DNA of 64,000 nt from a bacterium (GTDB taxonomy: Bacteria > Desulfobacterota > Binatia > DP-6), in contig JAHCID010000001.1 in the NCBI GenBank assembly GCA_026129405.1, positions 527,237-591,236 on the forward strand, read 5' to 3'. The notes beneath the pieces were generated by a model. That model worked only from the letters and a program-made list of their open reading frames with translations, did no database searches and was not told the origin of the DNA. The position numbers and the translations under genes are program-made. Below, piece after piece: positions 20,537 to 28,046 of this stretch; the stretch's first letter is position 1, and every line of letters begins with the position of its first letter.

Positions 20537-20725
20537 CGGGCTCCCCGAACGGACGTCTGGCGGAGCGTCGGCGGGCCGCATGCGAGCATTGCCGTCGATC
20601 CATGGACGACGGCGCGCCTCGCGTCGAGAGGCCGGCTCACGCGGCGCCGCAGACGGACGGGATGTCCGCCTCCGGCGCCGCGCTGGCCGGAGCGATCCGG
20701 CGCCGGCGTGGCGATCGGGATCGCG

Positions 20726-21256
20726 CTACTTGTAGAAGCCCGAGCGCGTGTCGAGCTTGGCGACGATCGCCTCGGTCCGGTCGGCCGCGCGCTCGGCGCG
20801 TTCCGCGGCGTTCTCGACGCGTGTGGCAGCGCGCTCTGCCCGCTCGGCCGCGGCTTCGGCCCGTGCCGCGGGGCCGGTCGTACCCTTCGGACCATACTGG
20901 CGCGCCAGCGGTTGGAGCACGGCGACGTCGTCGTCGGTCAGCTGGCGCTCGTAGCGCGACAGATTGATGCTGGGATCGCCGAGGATGTAGGCCCGCGCGA
21001 AGCTCACCTCGCGGCGGTCGCCCAGGTAGTAGATCGTGACTTCGTACTTGTCCCACGGCGGGCGGTCGGCCAGGAACTTCAGCTCGGCCACGTCGGGATA
21101 GCCGTTGCGCGAGACGTACGCGGCCAGCCGCCGGTTCTTCCCCATCTCCGCCCGCAGCCCGTGGGCCGTCAGGATCCGGGTCGCCTGGTCCGCGCTAGCC
21201 GCGACCGCCGACGCCATCAGGAGCGCTCCCATCGCCCACGCCACCACACCACGCAT
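20726..21256 (-). CDS. Exported protein with Ala/Arg/Glu-rich coiled-coil tail
   Basis: 176 aa. ATG 21256 has a perfect GGAGG site and a signal peptide (MRGVVAWAMGALLMASAVAASA). The mature domain (about 25-115) contains YVSRNGYPDVAELKFLADRPPWDKYEVTIYYL and a PSINLSRYERQLTDDD segment. The C-terminal 60 residues are heptad-like repeats of A-A-E-R-A-E-R type (ARAEAAAERAERAATRVENAAERAERAAD), expected to form a coiled coil. No family was recognised. A periplasmic structural or envelope-binding role is possible. The 144 bases between this gene's end and the small membrane protein's upstream end hold no gene. Confidence 0.75.
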   Translation of the reverse strand: MRGVVAWAMGALLMASAVAASADQATRILTAHGLRAEMGKNRRLAAYVSRNGYPDVAELKFLADRPPWDKYEVTIYYLGDRREVSFARAYILGDPSINLSRYERQLTDDDVAVLQPLARQYGPKGTTGPAARAEAAAERAERAATRVENAAERAERAADRTEAIVAKLDTRSGFYK

Positions 21257-21374
21257 GTGACCTCCTCCCGGGCGCTGGGTCGCCGCCCGTCATCGACTTC
21301 CAGCGAGGATACATGCGGTCCCGGTGAGTGTCATGCAGCGCGATGCCGGCAAAACCACTTGCCGATCCGCCGGG

Positions 21375-21403
21375 TTGGCAAGCGCGCTCGGGCGGGCTAC
21401 CAC
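21375..21403 (+). promoter_or_regulatory. Promoter of the acyl-CoA dehydrogenase at 21454
   Basis: TTGGCA at 21375-21380, 17-base spacer, TACCAC at 21398-21403. An inverted repeat CTTGCC (21358-21363) / GGCAAG (21377-21382) straddles the -35 region and could bind a regulator. The same -10 hexamer TACCAC with a 17-base spacer recurs before the secreted-protein gene at 54496. Confidence 0.45.
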
Positions 21404-21453
21404 GACCGCCGACCACCACCGCCCCCCCCATGACCTCCGGAGGTACACAGCCG

Positions 21454-22596
21454 ATGCTGGGTTTCGAGCTCACCGAGGAGCAGCAGCAGCTCAAGGACAC
21501 CGCCCGTCGTTTCGCCGCCGCCGAGATCATCCCCAAGGCCGGGGAGTACGACGAGGAGCAGCGCTTCCCCGAGGACATCGCGCGCAAGGCCTGGGAGGTC
21601 GGCCTCATGAACTTCGAGGTGCCGCGCGAGCACGGCGGCCTCGGGCTCGGCGTCCTCGACACGTGTCTGATGCTCGAGGAGCTCAACTACGGCTGCGCCG
21701 GCATCACCAACGTCGTGGCAGCCAACGGACTCGCCGCGCATCCGCTCGTCATCGCCGGCACCGACGAGCAGCAGAAGCGCTACCTCGGCCAGCTCACGAA
21801 CGAGTTCTCGTTCGCGGCGTTCTGCATCACGGAGCCGGGCGCAGGCTCCGACGTCGCGGGTATGTCGACGGCGTATCGCCGCGTCGGCGACGACTTCGTC
21901 ATCAACGGCACGAAGCACTTCATCTCGAACGGCAGCGTCGCGCACTGGTACGTCGTCTTCGCGACGCGCGACCGCAAGGAGCGCCACGGCGGCATCTCCG
22001 CGTTCGTGCTGCCGGCGGATCTGCCGGGCGTCAAGAAGCATCGCATGAAGAACAAGCTCGGTCAGCGCGCCGCCGACACCGCCGAGGTCGTGTTCGAGGA
22101 CGTGACGGTGCCGAAGGGCGCGCTGCTCGGCAACGAGGGCGAGGGCTTCAAGATCGCGATGAAGACGTTCGACCGCAGCCGTCCCGAGATCGGCGCGATC
22201 GCCATCGGCATCTCGCAGCGCGCGCTCGACGAGTCGACGCGCTACGCGAAGGAGCGCCAGCAGTTCGGCCAGCCGATCGCCTCGTTCCAGGCGATCCAGT
22301 TCATGCTGGCCGACATGGCCATCGAAGTGGAGGCGATGCGCCTCCTCACCTACAAGGCCGCCTGGATGATCGACGCGGGGACGCCTGCACCCATCGTCTC
22401 CAGCTACGCCAAGGCCTTCGGCGCCGACCACGCGATGCGGATCACCACCGATGCGGTCCAGATCTTCGGCGGTTATGGCTATATGAAGGAGTACCCTGTG
22501 GAGAAGCTCATGCGGGATGCGAAGCTCCTGCAGATCTACGAGGGAACCTCCCAGGTACAGCGGATGGTGATCGCGCGAAATCTGCTCAGGGTATGA
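21454..22596 (+). CDS. Acyl-CoA dehydrogenase (short/medium-chain type)
   Basis: 380-aa flavoenzyme. ATG 21454 is preceded by a GGAGG site; two ATGs further upstream are rejected because the family begins at MLGFELTEEQQQLKDTARRF. It contains the TEPGAGSDVAGM FAD/substrate motif (about 126-137), NGTKHFISNG, the helix with KERQQFGQPIASFQAIQFMLADMA, and the catalytic-base motif QIYEGTSQVQRMVIAR at the C-terminus. All hallmarks of an active SCAD/MCAD-like enzyme are intact. A TetR gene follows after 57 bases and probably regulates fatty-acid or branched-chain acyl-CoA oxidation. Confidence 0.95.
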   Translation: MLGFELTEEQQQLKDTARRFAAAEIIPKAGEYDEEQRFPEDIARKAWEVGLMNFEVPREHGGLGLGVLDTCLMLEELNYGCAGITNVVAANGLAAHPLVIAGTDEQQKRYLGQLTNEFSFAAFCITEPGAGSDVAGMSTAYRRVGDDFVINGTKHFISNGSVAHWYVVFATRDRKERHGGISAFVLPADLPGVKKHRMKNKLGQRAADTAEVVFEDVTVPKGALLGNEGEGFKIAMKTFDRSRPEIGAIAIGISQRALDESTRYAKERQQFGQPIASFQAIQFMLADMAIEVEAMRLLTYKAAWMIDAGTPAPIVSSYAKAFGADHAMRITTDAVQIFGGYGYMKEYPVEKLMRDAKLLQIYEGTSQVQRMVIARNLLRV

Positions 22597-22618
22597 GACG
22601 CCCTAGGGAAATCCTGTA

Positions 22619-22647
22619 TTGATTGTCTGCCTGCGGGCAGGTAGGGG
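22619..22647 (+). promoter_or_regulatory. Leaderless promoter with operator palindrome in its spacer
   Basis: TTGATT at 22619-22624, a 17-base spacer, TAGGGG at 22642-22647, then 6 bases to GTG 22654. The perfect inverted repeat CCTGC-GG-GCAGG (22630-22641) fills the downstream two thirds of the spacer, where a bound repressor would block RNA polymerase. It is the best candidate operator of the TetR protein encoded immediately downstream. Confidence 0.55.
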
Positions 22648-22653
22648 ACTCGG

Positions 22654-23304
22654 GTGCATCATCGCGACGGCGCAGCACGGGTCCGCGGCGAGCGCACGCG
22701 GGCCGCGATCCTGGAGGCGGCCGAACGGCTGTTTGCCGATCGCGGCTACAGCAACACCCGCCTCGCCGACGTCGCCGAGCAGGTCGGCATCCGGCGCGCG
22801 TCCATCGTCTACTACTTCCGCGACAAGCGGGAGCTCTACGAGGCGATGCTGGACGAAGCGTTCGGTCCCCTGCTCGCGAAGCATCGTCAAACGCTCGAGG
22901 CCGAAGTCCCGTTCACCGAGAAGCTCGAGCGACTGGCCGTCGAGCTGTCGACCTACGGCTGGGAGCGGCCGACGGCCTTCCGTCTGGTCCTGCACGAGAT
23001 CGCGGCAGGCCCGCAGCTGGCCTCGCCGGTGATCGCCGGGCTCTTCGCGCCCGTGGGGATGGCGCTCCACGAGGCCGCGATGCGCGAAGAGGTGGTCACC
23101 GGGAAGTCGCTGTCGGCCGTCCGCCCCCACGAGATCCTCATGACGGTCGTCGGGACCGTCATGTACCGCTTGTTCGCTCCGCAGGTAGTCGCCCCCGGTC
23201 ACACGGGGCCCGTGTCGATCGACGCCATGCGCGACGATCTGATCACGATCATCAGGGCGCTGACCGGCTCTTCCCGCCGGCCGCGACTCATCAGGAAGGT
23301 ATGA
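22654..23304 (+). CDS. TetR/AcrR-family transcriptional regulator
   Basis: 216 aa from GTG 22654. The N-terminal HTH is typical: ILEAAERLFADRGYSNTRLADVAEQVGIRRASIVYYFRDKRELYEAML. The C-terminal domain has a helix with GWERPTAFRLVLHEIAAGP and ends with a basic tail. Its last bases overlap the start of an XRE-type regulator gene (ATGA), so the two regulators are translationally coupled. The upstream acyl-CoA dehydrogenase is the obvious candidate target, along with its own promoter. Confidence 0.92.
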   Translation: MHHRDGAARVRGERTRAAILEAAERLFADRGYSNTRLADVAEQVGIRRASIVYYFRDKRELYEAMLDEAFGPLLAKHRQTLEAEVPFTEKLERLAVELSTYGWERPTAFRLVLHEIAAGPQLASPVIAGLFAPVGMALHEAAMREEVVTGKSLSAVRPHEILMTVVGTVMYRLFAPQVVAPGHTGPVSIDAMRDDLITIIRALTGSSRRPRLIRKV

Positions 23305-23807
23305 CGACGATGGAGAACACGCAGGACGTTCCGGTGGGCACGAGCAGCGCGGTCGACTGGCCCGCTTGGATCCGCGGCCTTGGCCGCCAGACGCGTGCCG
23401 TGCGCGAGCTGCTCGGCCTTTCGCAGGAGCAGGTGGCCCGTATGGCGGGTGTCAGCCAGGGCGCGGTCAGCCGGCTCGAATCGGCGCGCGGCCTCGCCAC
23501 GCCGCTGCTGGTGGTGATGAAGATCCACCTGGCGCTCAGCCGCTCGCTCGCCACGATCGACACCGATCTGCTCTCGGACGAGGCCCGCGAGCTGCTCGCG
23601 GCGGACATCCGCCGCATCCCGGGCAGCGGGGGCTTCGCGGCGATGCAGGTCCTACGCGAGCCGGAGCTCGAAGAGATCATCCGCCTGTTCCGCGGCATGC
23701 CGGAGCGGCATCGCCAGAAGCTAATCTCCGTGGTCCGTGCGACGGTGGCGGCGCTCGGCGGCAACGACGAGGCCGACGAGCCGACCGAGGCCCGTCGGAT
23801 GGGCTGA
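23301..23807 (+). CDS. XRE-family helix-turn-helix protein
   Basis: 168 aa. Residues about 25-75 form a Cro/CI-type HTH: LGRQTRAVRELLGLSQEQVARMAGVSQGAVSRLESARG, with the recognition helix around QGAVSRLE. The C-terminal half is helical (EARELLAADIRRIPG; EIIRLFRGMPERHRQKLISVVRATVAAL) without a recognised ligand domain. It overlaps the upstream TetR gene by ATGA. Pairing of a TetR and an XRE protein in one coupled unit is unusual; they may form one regulatory circuit. Its target is unknown. Confidence 0.85.
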   Translation: MTTMENTQDVPVGTSSAVDWPAWIRGLGRQTRAVRELLGLSQEQVARMAGVSQGAVSRLESARGLATPLLVVMKIHLALSRSLATIDTDLLSDEARELLAADIRRIPGSGGFAAMQVLREPELEEIIRLFRGMPERHRQKLISVVRATVAALGGNDEADEPTEARRMG

Positions 23808-23894
23808 GCGACGAAGTCGACCCGGCGTTGCCGGGCCGAACCCGCTGGCCGGCACCCGCGCCGGCGGCGGGCCCGTGTCGGCAGGGACGCCGTG

Positions 23895-23923
23895 TTGCGA
23901 CCCGCCGGACGGGCCGATAAGTG
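23895..23923 (+). promoter_or_regulatory. Leaderless promoter of the MaoC hydratase gene
   Basis: TTGCGA at 23895-23900, 17-base spacer, TAAGTG at 23918-23923, then 9 bases to ATG 23933. The element overlaps the alternative GTG at 23921, which supports the ATG as the true start. Confidence 0.5.
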
Positions 23924-23932
23924 GGGCGCCCG

Positions 23933-24994
23933 ATGGCGACCATCCGTAAGCACCGCGGGCATTTTCTCGAGGATTTCGTGCCCGGTGACGTCTACCGTCA
24001 CCGCGGCGGGAAGACCGTCACCGAGGGTCTCTTCACCCTCTTCACGGACTTCTCCATGACCACCAACCCGCTGTCGAAGAACGCGCGCTACGCTCGCGCC
24101 TACGGCTTCGACGGCCTGGTCGTGCCCCCGGGGCTGGTGATGCTCGTGGTGTTCAGCCAGAGCGTCGAGGACGTCTCCGAGAACGCGCGCGCCAACCTCG
24201 AGTACATCGACATGCGCTTCGGCGCGCCGGTGTATCTCGGCGACACGCTGGAGGCCGAGACCAAGGTCCTCGGCGTGAAGGGCTCGAGCAGCAACCCGCG
24301 CCTCGGCGTCGTCCACGTCCAGACGACCGGCCGCAACCAGGACGGCAAGGTCGTGCTGACGTTCCAGCGCAAGGTGCAGGTCTGGAAGCGCGATCCCGAC
24401 GCCAAGCTGCACGACGGCGAGGTGGCACCCGACGCCGTCGACGCCGAGCTCGTCCTGCCCGCGTTCGATCGCGGCCGCGGCTACGGCGATCTAGCGCATC
24501 TGACGAACCCCGACTCGTACTTCGAGGACTTCACCGCCGGCGACGTGCTCGAGCACTCGCGAGGCCGCGTCGTCACCACCGACCACATCATGCTGACGGG
24601 TATCCTCGACAACACCTCGCAGGTGCACTGCAACCAGTGGATGGTCGAGCAGGAACCGGACCGCTACGTCGGCGGGCAGCTGATCGTGTTCGGCGGCATC
24701 CCCTTCAACCTGTGCCTCGGTATCTCGTCGGCCGACGTCGGCGACAACTCCCTCGGCGACGTCCGCTACGTCACCGGCCGGCACACGGCGCCGATCTTCG
24801 CCGGCGACACGGTCTTCGCGAGCACAGAGATCCGCGCGCTCGCCGACTATCCGGGACGGCCCGATCTGGGGGTCATGAGCGCGACCCTGCGCGGGCACAA
24901 GTTCGTGAAGAAGAACGACGCCGTCGAGAAGGTGGAGATCTTCCACCTCGAGCGTGAGATCGCGCTCAAGCGGCGCAGCCACTACGCGGCGTAG
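23933..24994 (+). CDS. MaoC-like tandem hot-dog hydratase (mesaconyl-CoA hydratase type)
   Basis: 353-aa double hot-dog protein. Residues about 10-150 and 195-340 are two MaoC-like domains; each opens with a similar block (HFLEDFVPGDVYRHRGGKTVT and YFEDFTAGDVLEHSRGRVVTTDHI). The second has the segment DNTSQVHCNQ, a variant of the usual D-x4-H hydratase site. The layout and N-terminus resemble mesaconyl-CoA (beta-methylmalyl-CoA) hydratases of the ethylmalonyl-CoA and 3-hydroxypropionate pathways. The wider family also includes enoyl-CoA hydratases of unknown specificity. No other ethylmalonyl-CoA genes are in the window, so the reaction (reversible hydration of an unsaturated CoA thioester) is firmer than the pathway. 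A small methyltransferase-like gene follows. Confidence 0.82.
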   Translation: MATIRKHRGHFLEDFVPGDVYRHRGGKTVTEGLFTLFTDFSMTTNPLSKNARYARAYGFDGLVVPPGLVMLVVFSQSVEDVSENARANLEYIDMRFGAPVYLGDTLEAETKVLGVKGSSSNPRLGVVHVQTTGRNQDGKVVLTFQRKVQVWKRDPDAKLHDGEVAPDAVDAELVLPAFDRGRGYGDLAHLTNPDSYFEDFTAGDVLEHSRGRVVTTDHIMLTGILDNTSQVHCNQWMVEQEPDRYVGGQLIVFGGIPFNLCLGISSADVGDNSLGDVRYVTGRHTAPIFAGDTVFASTEIRALADYPGRPDLGVMSATLRGHKFVKKNDAVEKVEIFHLEREIALKRRSHYAA

Positions 24995-25000
24995 GCGCGC

Positions 25001-25351
25001 GTGCGGAGCGGCGTCGGCGCGCTCGTGGCGATCGCCGGGGCGCTCCTCGCGGTGCGCAGCGCGCTGCTGCTCGCCGGTCGCGGGCGGCCGCGGCGCGGTC
25101 CGCAGCCGACGTTCGTCATCGCCGGTGCCTACCGGCGGGTGCGCAATCCGCTCTTCGCCGGCCTGATCGTCGCCGGTGCCGGCGTGGCGCTGTGGACCGG
25201 CTCGACGTCCGCGGCGCTCTTCGTCGTCGCCACGGCGATCGCCGCGCACCTCTGGGTCGTGCGCGTCGAGGAGCCGCGCCTGCTGCGCCGTTTCGGCGAG
25301 GCCTATCGCGCCTACCGCGACGCCGTGCCGCGCTGGCTGCCGCGGCGCTGA
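25001..25351 (+). CDS. Isoprenylcysteine-carboxyl-methyltransferase-like membrane protein
   Basis: 116 aa, GTG start 6 bases after the hydratase stop. It shows the C-terminal signature of the ICMT/PEMT-like membrane methyltransferases: AYRRVRNPLFAG (family YrylRHPmY), two hydrophobic helices, then the EEPRLLRRFGEAYRAYRDAVPRWLPR tail (family E.e.L...fG..Y..Y...vpr.lP). At 116 residues it is shorter than most (about 150-200), lacking one or two N-terminal helices. It would methylate a small hydrophobic molecule or lipid at the membrane; the substrate is unknown. Confidence 0.78.
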   Translation: MRSGVGALVAIAGALLAVRSALLLAGRGRPRRGPQPTFVIAGAYRRVRNPLFAGLIVAGAGVALWTGSTSAALFVVATAIAAHLWVVRVEEPRLLRRFGEAYRAYRDAVPRWLPRR

Positions 25352-25761
25352 GCGCTGGAGTGGGAACGGGCGGCGACCACCGTCACCGCCCGTCCCCGAT
25401 GCCTCCCCGCATCACCACCACACCACCGCACCCACACTGAGAACCCACCACCCCACTGGAGCCGGTCCCCCCGGACCGACCCGCACCACACCACGGCGGC
25501 TCGTGGTTGCAGACATCGTGCCTTCCTCACCGCCGTCGCAGAATGGACGCGCACCTCACGATTCGGCGGCAGCGGAGGTCCAGCAGGGACGGGAGGTTGC
25601 GAGGTCGCCGTGCGCTCCGGAATGCGCAGGAATTGGGCGATTGGGACGGAGTCGGAGGGGGCGAGCGCCCCGGCACCCGCGCCGACCCATGACGCCCCGG
25701 TGACGGCGCCGTACAGACCTGAACGCCCGCAGGGCGTGCGGGCCCGGAGGTAGGCGCCGGT
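25352..25761. other. Intergenic region without a supported gene
   Basis: 410 bases. The first half is C/A-rich and low in complexity on the + strand (many ACC/CAC triplets, about 25375-25500). A short perfect hairpin CGGTCC-CCCC-GGACCG lies at 25463-25478, which could end the upstream transcript. The second half has no open frame with codon usage like the neighbours. A second hairpin at 25725-25743 lies just past the cytochrome gene's stop on the minus strand. Confidence 0.5.
25725..25743 (-). terminator. Hairpin downstream of the octaheme cytochrome gene
   Basis: Perfect 7-bp arms GCCCGCA / TGCGGGC with a 5-base loop, 18 bases beyond the stop codon of the minus-strand cytochrome gene. No T-tract is visible. 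Confidence 0.45.
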
Positions 25762-27969
25762 CTAGCGCTCGAGGAGCGGCGCCAGCTCGGGGTTCTCCAT
25801 CACGCTCGGGTCGAGCCGGGCCGCCTCCGCCACCCAGCGCTCGAGCCGTGGCCTGTCGTTCACCTGGCGCGCGATGTCGATGAGCGCCATCACCGCTTCC
25901 GGCCGCGTGGCGGGGTCCTCGGCGGCACGCTCGAGCTCGTCGAGCCCTGCTTTGGTCTCGCCGGCGCGGGCGAGGGCCAGGGCACGATTGTAGCGCGCGC
26001 GGGGGTAGCTCGGGTCTTCCTCGAGGCAGCGGCCGAGCGCGTCGGCGGCGTCGCGCCAGCGTCCCATCTGCCCGTACAGGAGGCCGAGGGCGAAGAGGCT
26101 CTGCGGGACGGGGTCGTGCTCGACGAGCGCGCGGAACTCCGTCTCGGCCTCGGGCAGGCGGCCCTGCTGCGCGAACAGCATCGCGAGGTTGTGCCGGGCC
26201 TGGATCGAACGCGGCCACAGCGCCAGGGCCTCGCGATAGGCGCGCTCGGCGTCGGCGAGCTGGCCGCGCGCGGTGTACCAGATGGCGAGGTTGTAGCGCG
26301 CCTCCGGGGTGTCGGCGCCCATGTCCTGGCTCGTCTTCCACTCGGCGGCGGCGCGCTCCCAGGCCGCGGCGACGACCGGGGGAAGCGCCGGCAGATCGAG
26401 GCTGCGCAACGCGAGCACCGCGTGCAGGCGCACGACGCGGATCGGGTCGGTGAGCGCGGCTTCGAGGCCGCTGCGGACGTCCGGCGTCAGCAGCGGCCGC
26501 TGTCCGAGCGCCCACGCCGCACCGGCGCGGACCAGCGGCTGCTCGTCGCGCAGCGCCCCGAGCAGTGCGGGGGTGACGTCGGTCGAGGTGGGGAAGTGCG
26601 CGAGCAGGCGCGCCGCGCTACCACGGCGCACACCGTCGCGGCCGCCGCTCTCGACGAGCGCCAGCAGCGCCGGCACCGCGGCGGGTTCGCCCGCGCGACC
26701 CTGCGTGATCGCCGTCGCGAGCGCGCGGCGCTTCGCGCGTTCGTGGTCGTCGGGGAACCACGTCTTCACGTGCTCGGCTGCCCATGCCGCATCGTGGTCG
26801 CCGTGACACGCGTTGCAGGCGTTCGGCACGCCCAGGTCGAGCGTCATCTGCGGATCGGGACGCTGGAACGAATGATCGTGCCGCGGGTCGTGCTGCATGT
26901 AGACGGTGATCGGCATGTGGCACGAGACGCAGCGCGCGCCGGTGCTCTCGGGCGCATGATGCGTGTGGCCGATCTCGCCGTAGCGCGGCTGATGGCAGCC
27001 GAGACAGAGCGCATTGCCCTCGCGCCGCGTCTTGCCCGTGTGCGGCTCGTGGCAGTCCCAGCAGTGGACGCCCTCGGCGTACATGCGGCTCATCTGGAAC
27101 GATACGAGCTCGTACAGCTCCTCCTTCACCTGGCCGTCCGGATAGTACGCGTCGGTATCGAGCAGCTCGGGCTCGTAAGCGTCGAGGAAGAGGTCGCCGG
27201 GCGTCCACGGCGCGCGCTCCACGCGGCGTGCGTGACAGGCGCCACAGGCGGCGAGCATGCGCTCGCCTTCGGCGGTCTTCCATGTGTACGCGCGCGGCGT
27301 GCCGGCACGCACCGCCGCGATGTGCTCGCGGCCCGGGCCGTGACACGCCTCGCAGCCGACGCCGATCTCCTCCCATTTCGTGTCGTACGTGTCGATCGCC
27401 GGCTGATAGCCCTTGTCGTAGCCGGTCGTGTGGCAGAACAGGCACTGCGCGTTCGCGTTCATGCCGCGATTCGTCCAGTGGCCCCAGTCCTCCGGCGTGC
27501 GTGGGTCGTTCGTGAAGAGATCGAACCACCCGCCGTCGACGACGTTCCACGCGATCGGCAGCGCCTGGAGCCGCCCCGCCTTCAGTGGACCGACGAACTG
27601 CTCGACGCGGGCGTGGCCGAGGGCCCACTCGACGCGCACGTCCTCGGGATGGCCGAGCTTCGCGGCGCGCATCGCGAGCGCGCCGTCGTCGCCCTGCGCG
27701 AGTGCGCCCTCCGCATCGATCGGCGCACGCAGCGGAGCATCGCCCGAGGCGGGAAGCATCGCCAGGCGATGCAAAGACGGATGCCATGCTTGCTGCTGAA
27801 CCGCGTGGCACTCGGCGCATGCTGCGGAGCCTGCGTAGGCCGACATGGCTGCCACGGGCGTCGCCTCCGGTTGCGCGCTCGTACCTTCGGGCCGATCGGA
27901 GCGATCGCAACCCGACAGCAGCGCCACGACGATCACCAACCCCGCCGCAACCCCACGAGAGTGATGCAC
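25762..27969 (-). CDS. Octaheme c-type cytochrome lipoprotein with HEAT and TPR repeats
   Basis: 735-aa exported electron-transfer protein. GTG 27969 starts a lipoprotein signal (VHHSRGVAAGLVIVVALLSGC), so the upstream 51 codons of open frame are rejected. Eight CxxCH heme-binding motifs follow in order (CAECH, CLFCH, CEACH, CGACH, CWDCH, CLGCH, CVSCH, CNACH) within about residues 45-375. Several spaced His could be distal ligands. Residues about 390-500 contain HEAT-like repeats (for example VRAGAAWALGQRPLL and VRLHAVLALRSL). Residues about 510-735 contain TPRs (ARYNLAIWYTARGQLADAERAYREAL; ARHNLAMLFAQQGRLPEAETEFRAL). This fusion suggests a membrane-anchored periplasmic cytochrome with a protein-binding scaffold. 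The electron partners are unknown; no cytochrome reductase gene is adjacent. It is divergent from the Cys-rich sulfatase-like gene across 77 bases. Confidence 0.9.
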   Translation of the reverse strand: MHHSRGVAAGLVIVVALLSGCDRSDRPEGTSAQPEATPVAAMSAYAGSAACAECHAVQQQAWHPSLHRLAMLPASGDAPLRAPIDAEGALAQGDDGALAMRAAKLGHPEDVRVEWALGHARVEQFVGPLKAGRLQALPIAWNVVDGGWFDLFTNDPRTPEDWGHWTNRGMNANAQCLFCHTTGYDKGYQPAIDTYDTKWEEIGVGCEACHGPGREHIAAVRAGTPRAYTWKTAEGERMLAACGACHARRVERAPWTPGDLFLDAYEPELLDTDAYYPDGQVKEELYELVSFQMSRMYAEGVHCWDCHEPHTGKTRREGNALCLGCHQPRYGEIGHTHHAPESTGARCVSCHMPITVYMQHDPRHDHSFQRPDPQMTLDLGVPNACNACHGDHDAAWAAEHVKTWFPDDHERAKRRALATAITQGRAGEPAAVPALLALVESGGRDGVRRGSAARLLAHFPTSTDVTPALLGALRDEQPLVRAGAAWALGQRPLLTPDVRSGLEAALTDPIRVVRLHAVLALRSLDLPALPPVVAAAWERAAAEWKTSQDMGADTPEARYNLAIWYTARGQLADAERAYREALALWPRSIQARHNLAMLFAQQGRLPEAETEFRALVEHDPVPQSLFALGLLYGQMGRWRDAADALGRCLEEDPSYPRARYNRALALARAGETKAGLDELERAAEDPATRPEAVMALIDIARQVNDRPRLERWVAEAARLDPSVMENPELAPLLER

Positions 27970-28008
27970 GCAGAGAGCATAACAACCCGAAGCGTCACAA
28001 AAAAACCG

Positions 28009-28037
28009 TTGACACCCCAGGGGGTGGCGAGTACGCC
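28009..28037 (+). promoter_or_regulatory. Leaderless promoter of the Cys-rich sulfatase-like gene
   Basis: TTGACA at 28009-28014, 17-base spacer, TACGCC at 28032-28037, then 9 bases to ATG 28047. It lies in the 77-base divergent region with the octaheme cytochrome. On the minus strand that gene shows TATGCT 6 bases before its GTG but no good -35. Confidence 0.5.
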
Positions 28038-28046
28038 TTTTCGGCC

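Noticed and set aside
25556-25761. Short minus-strand frames in the gap before the cytochrome gene
   Set aside because: They are Arg/Pro-rich and continue as an out-of-frame shadow of the TPR part of the cytochrome gene.
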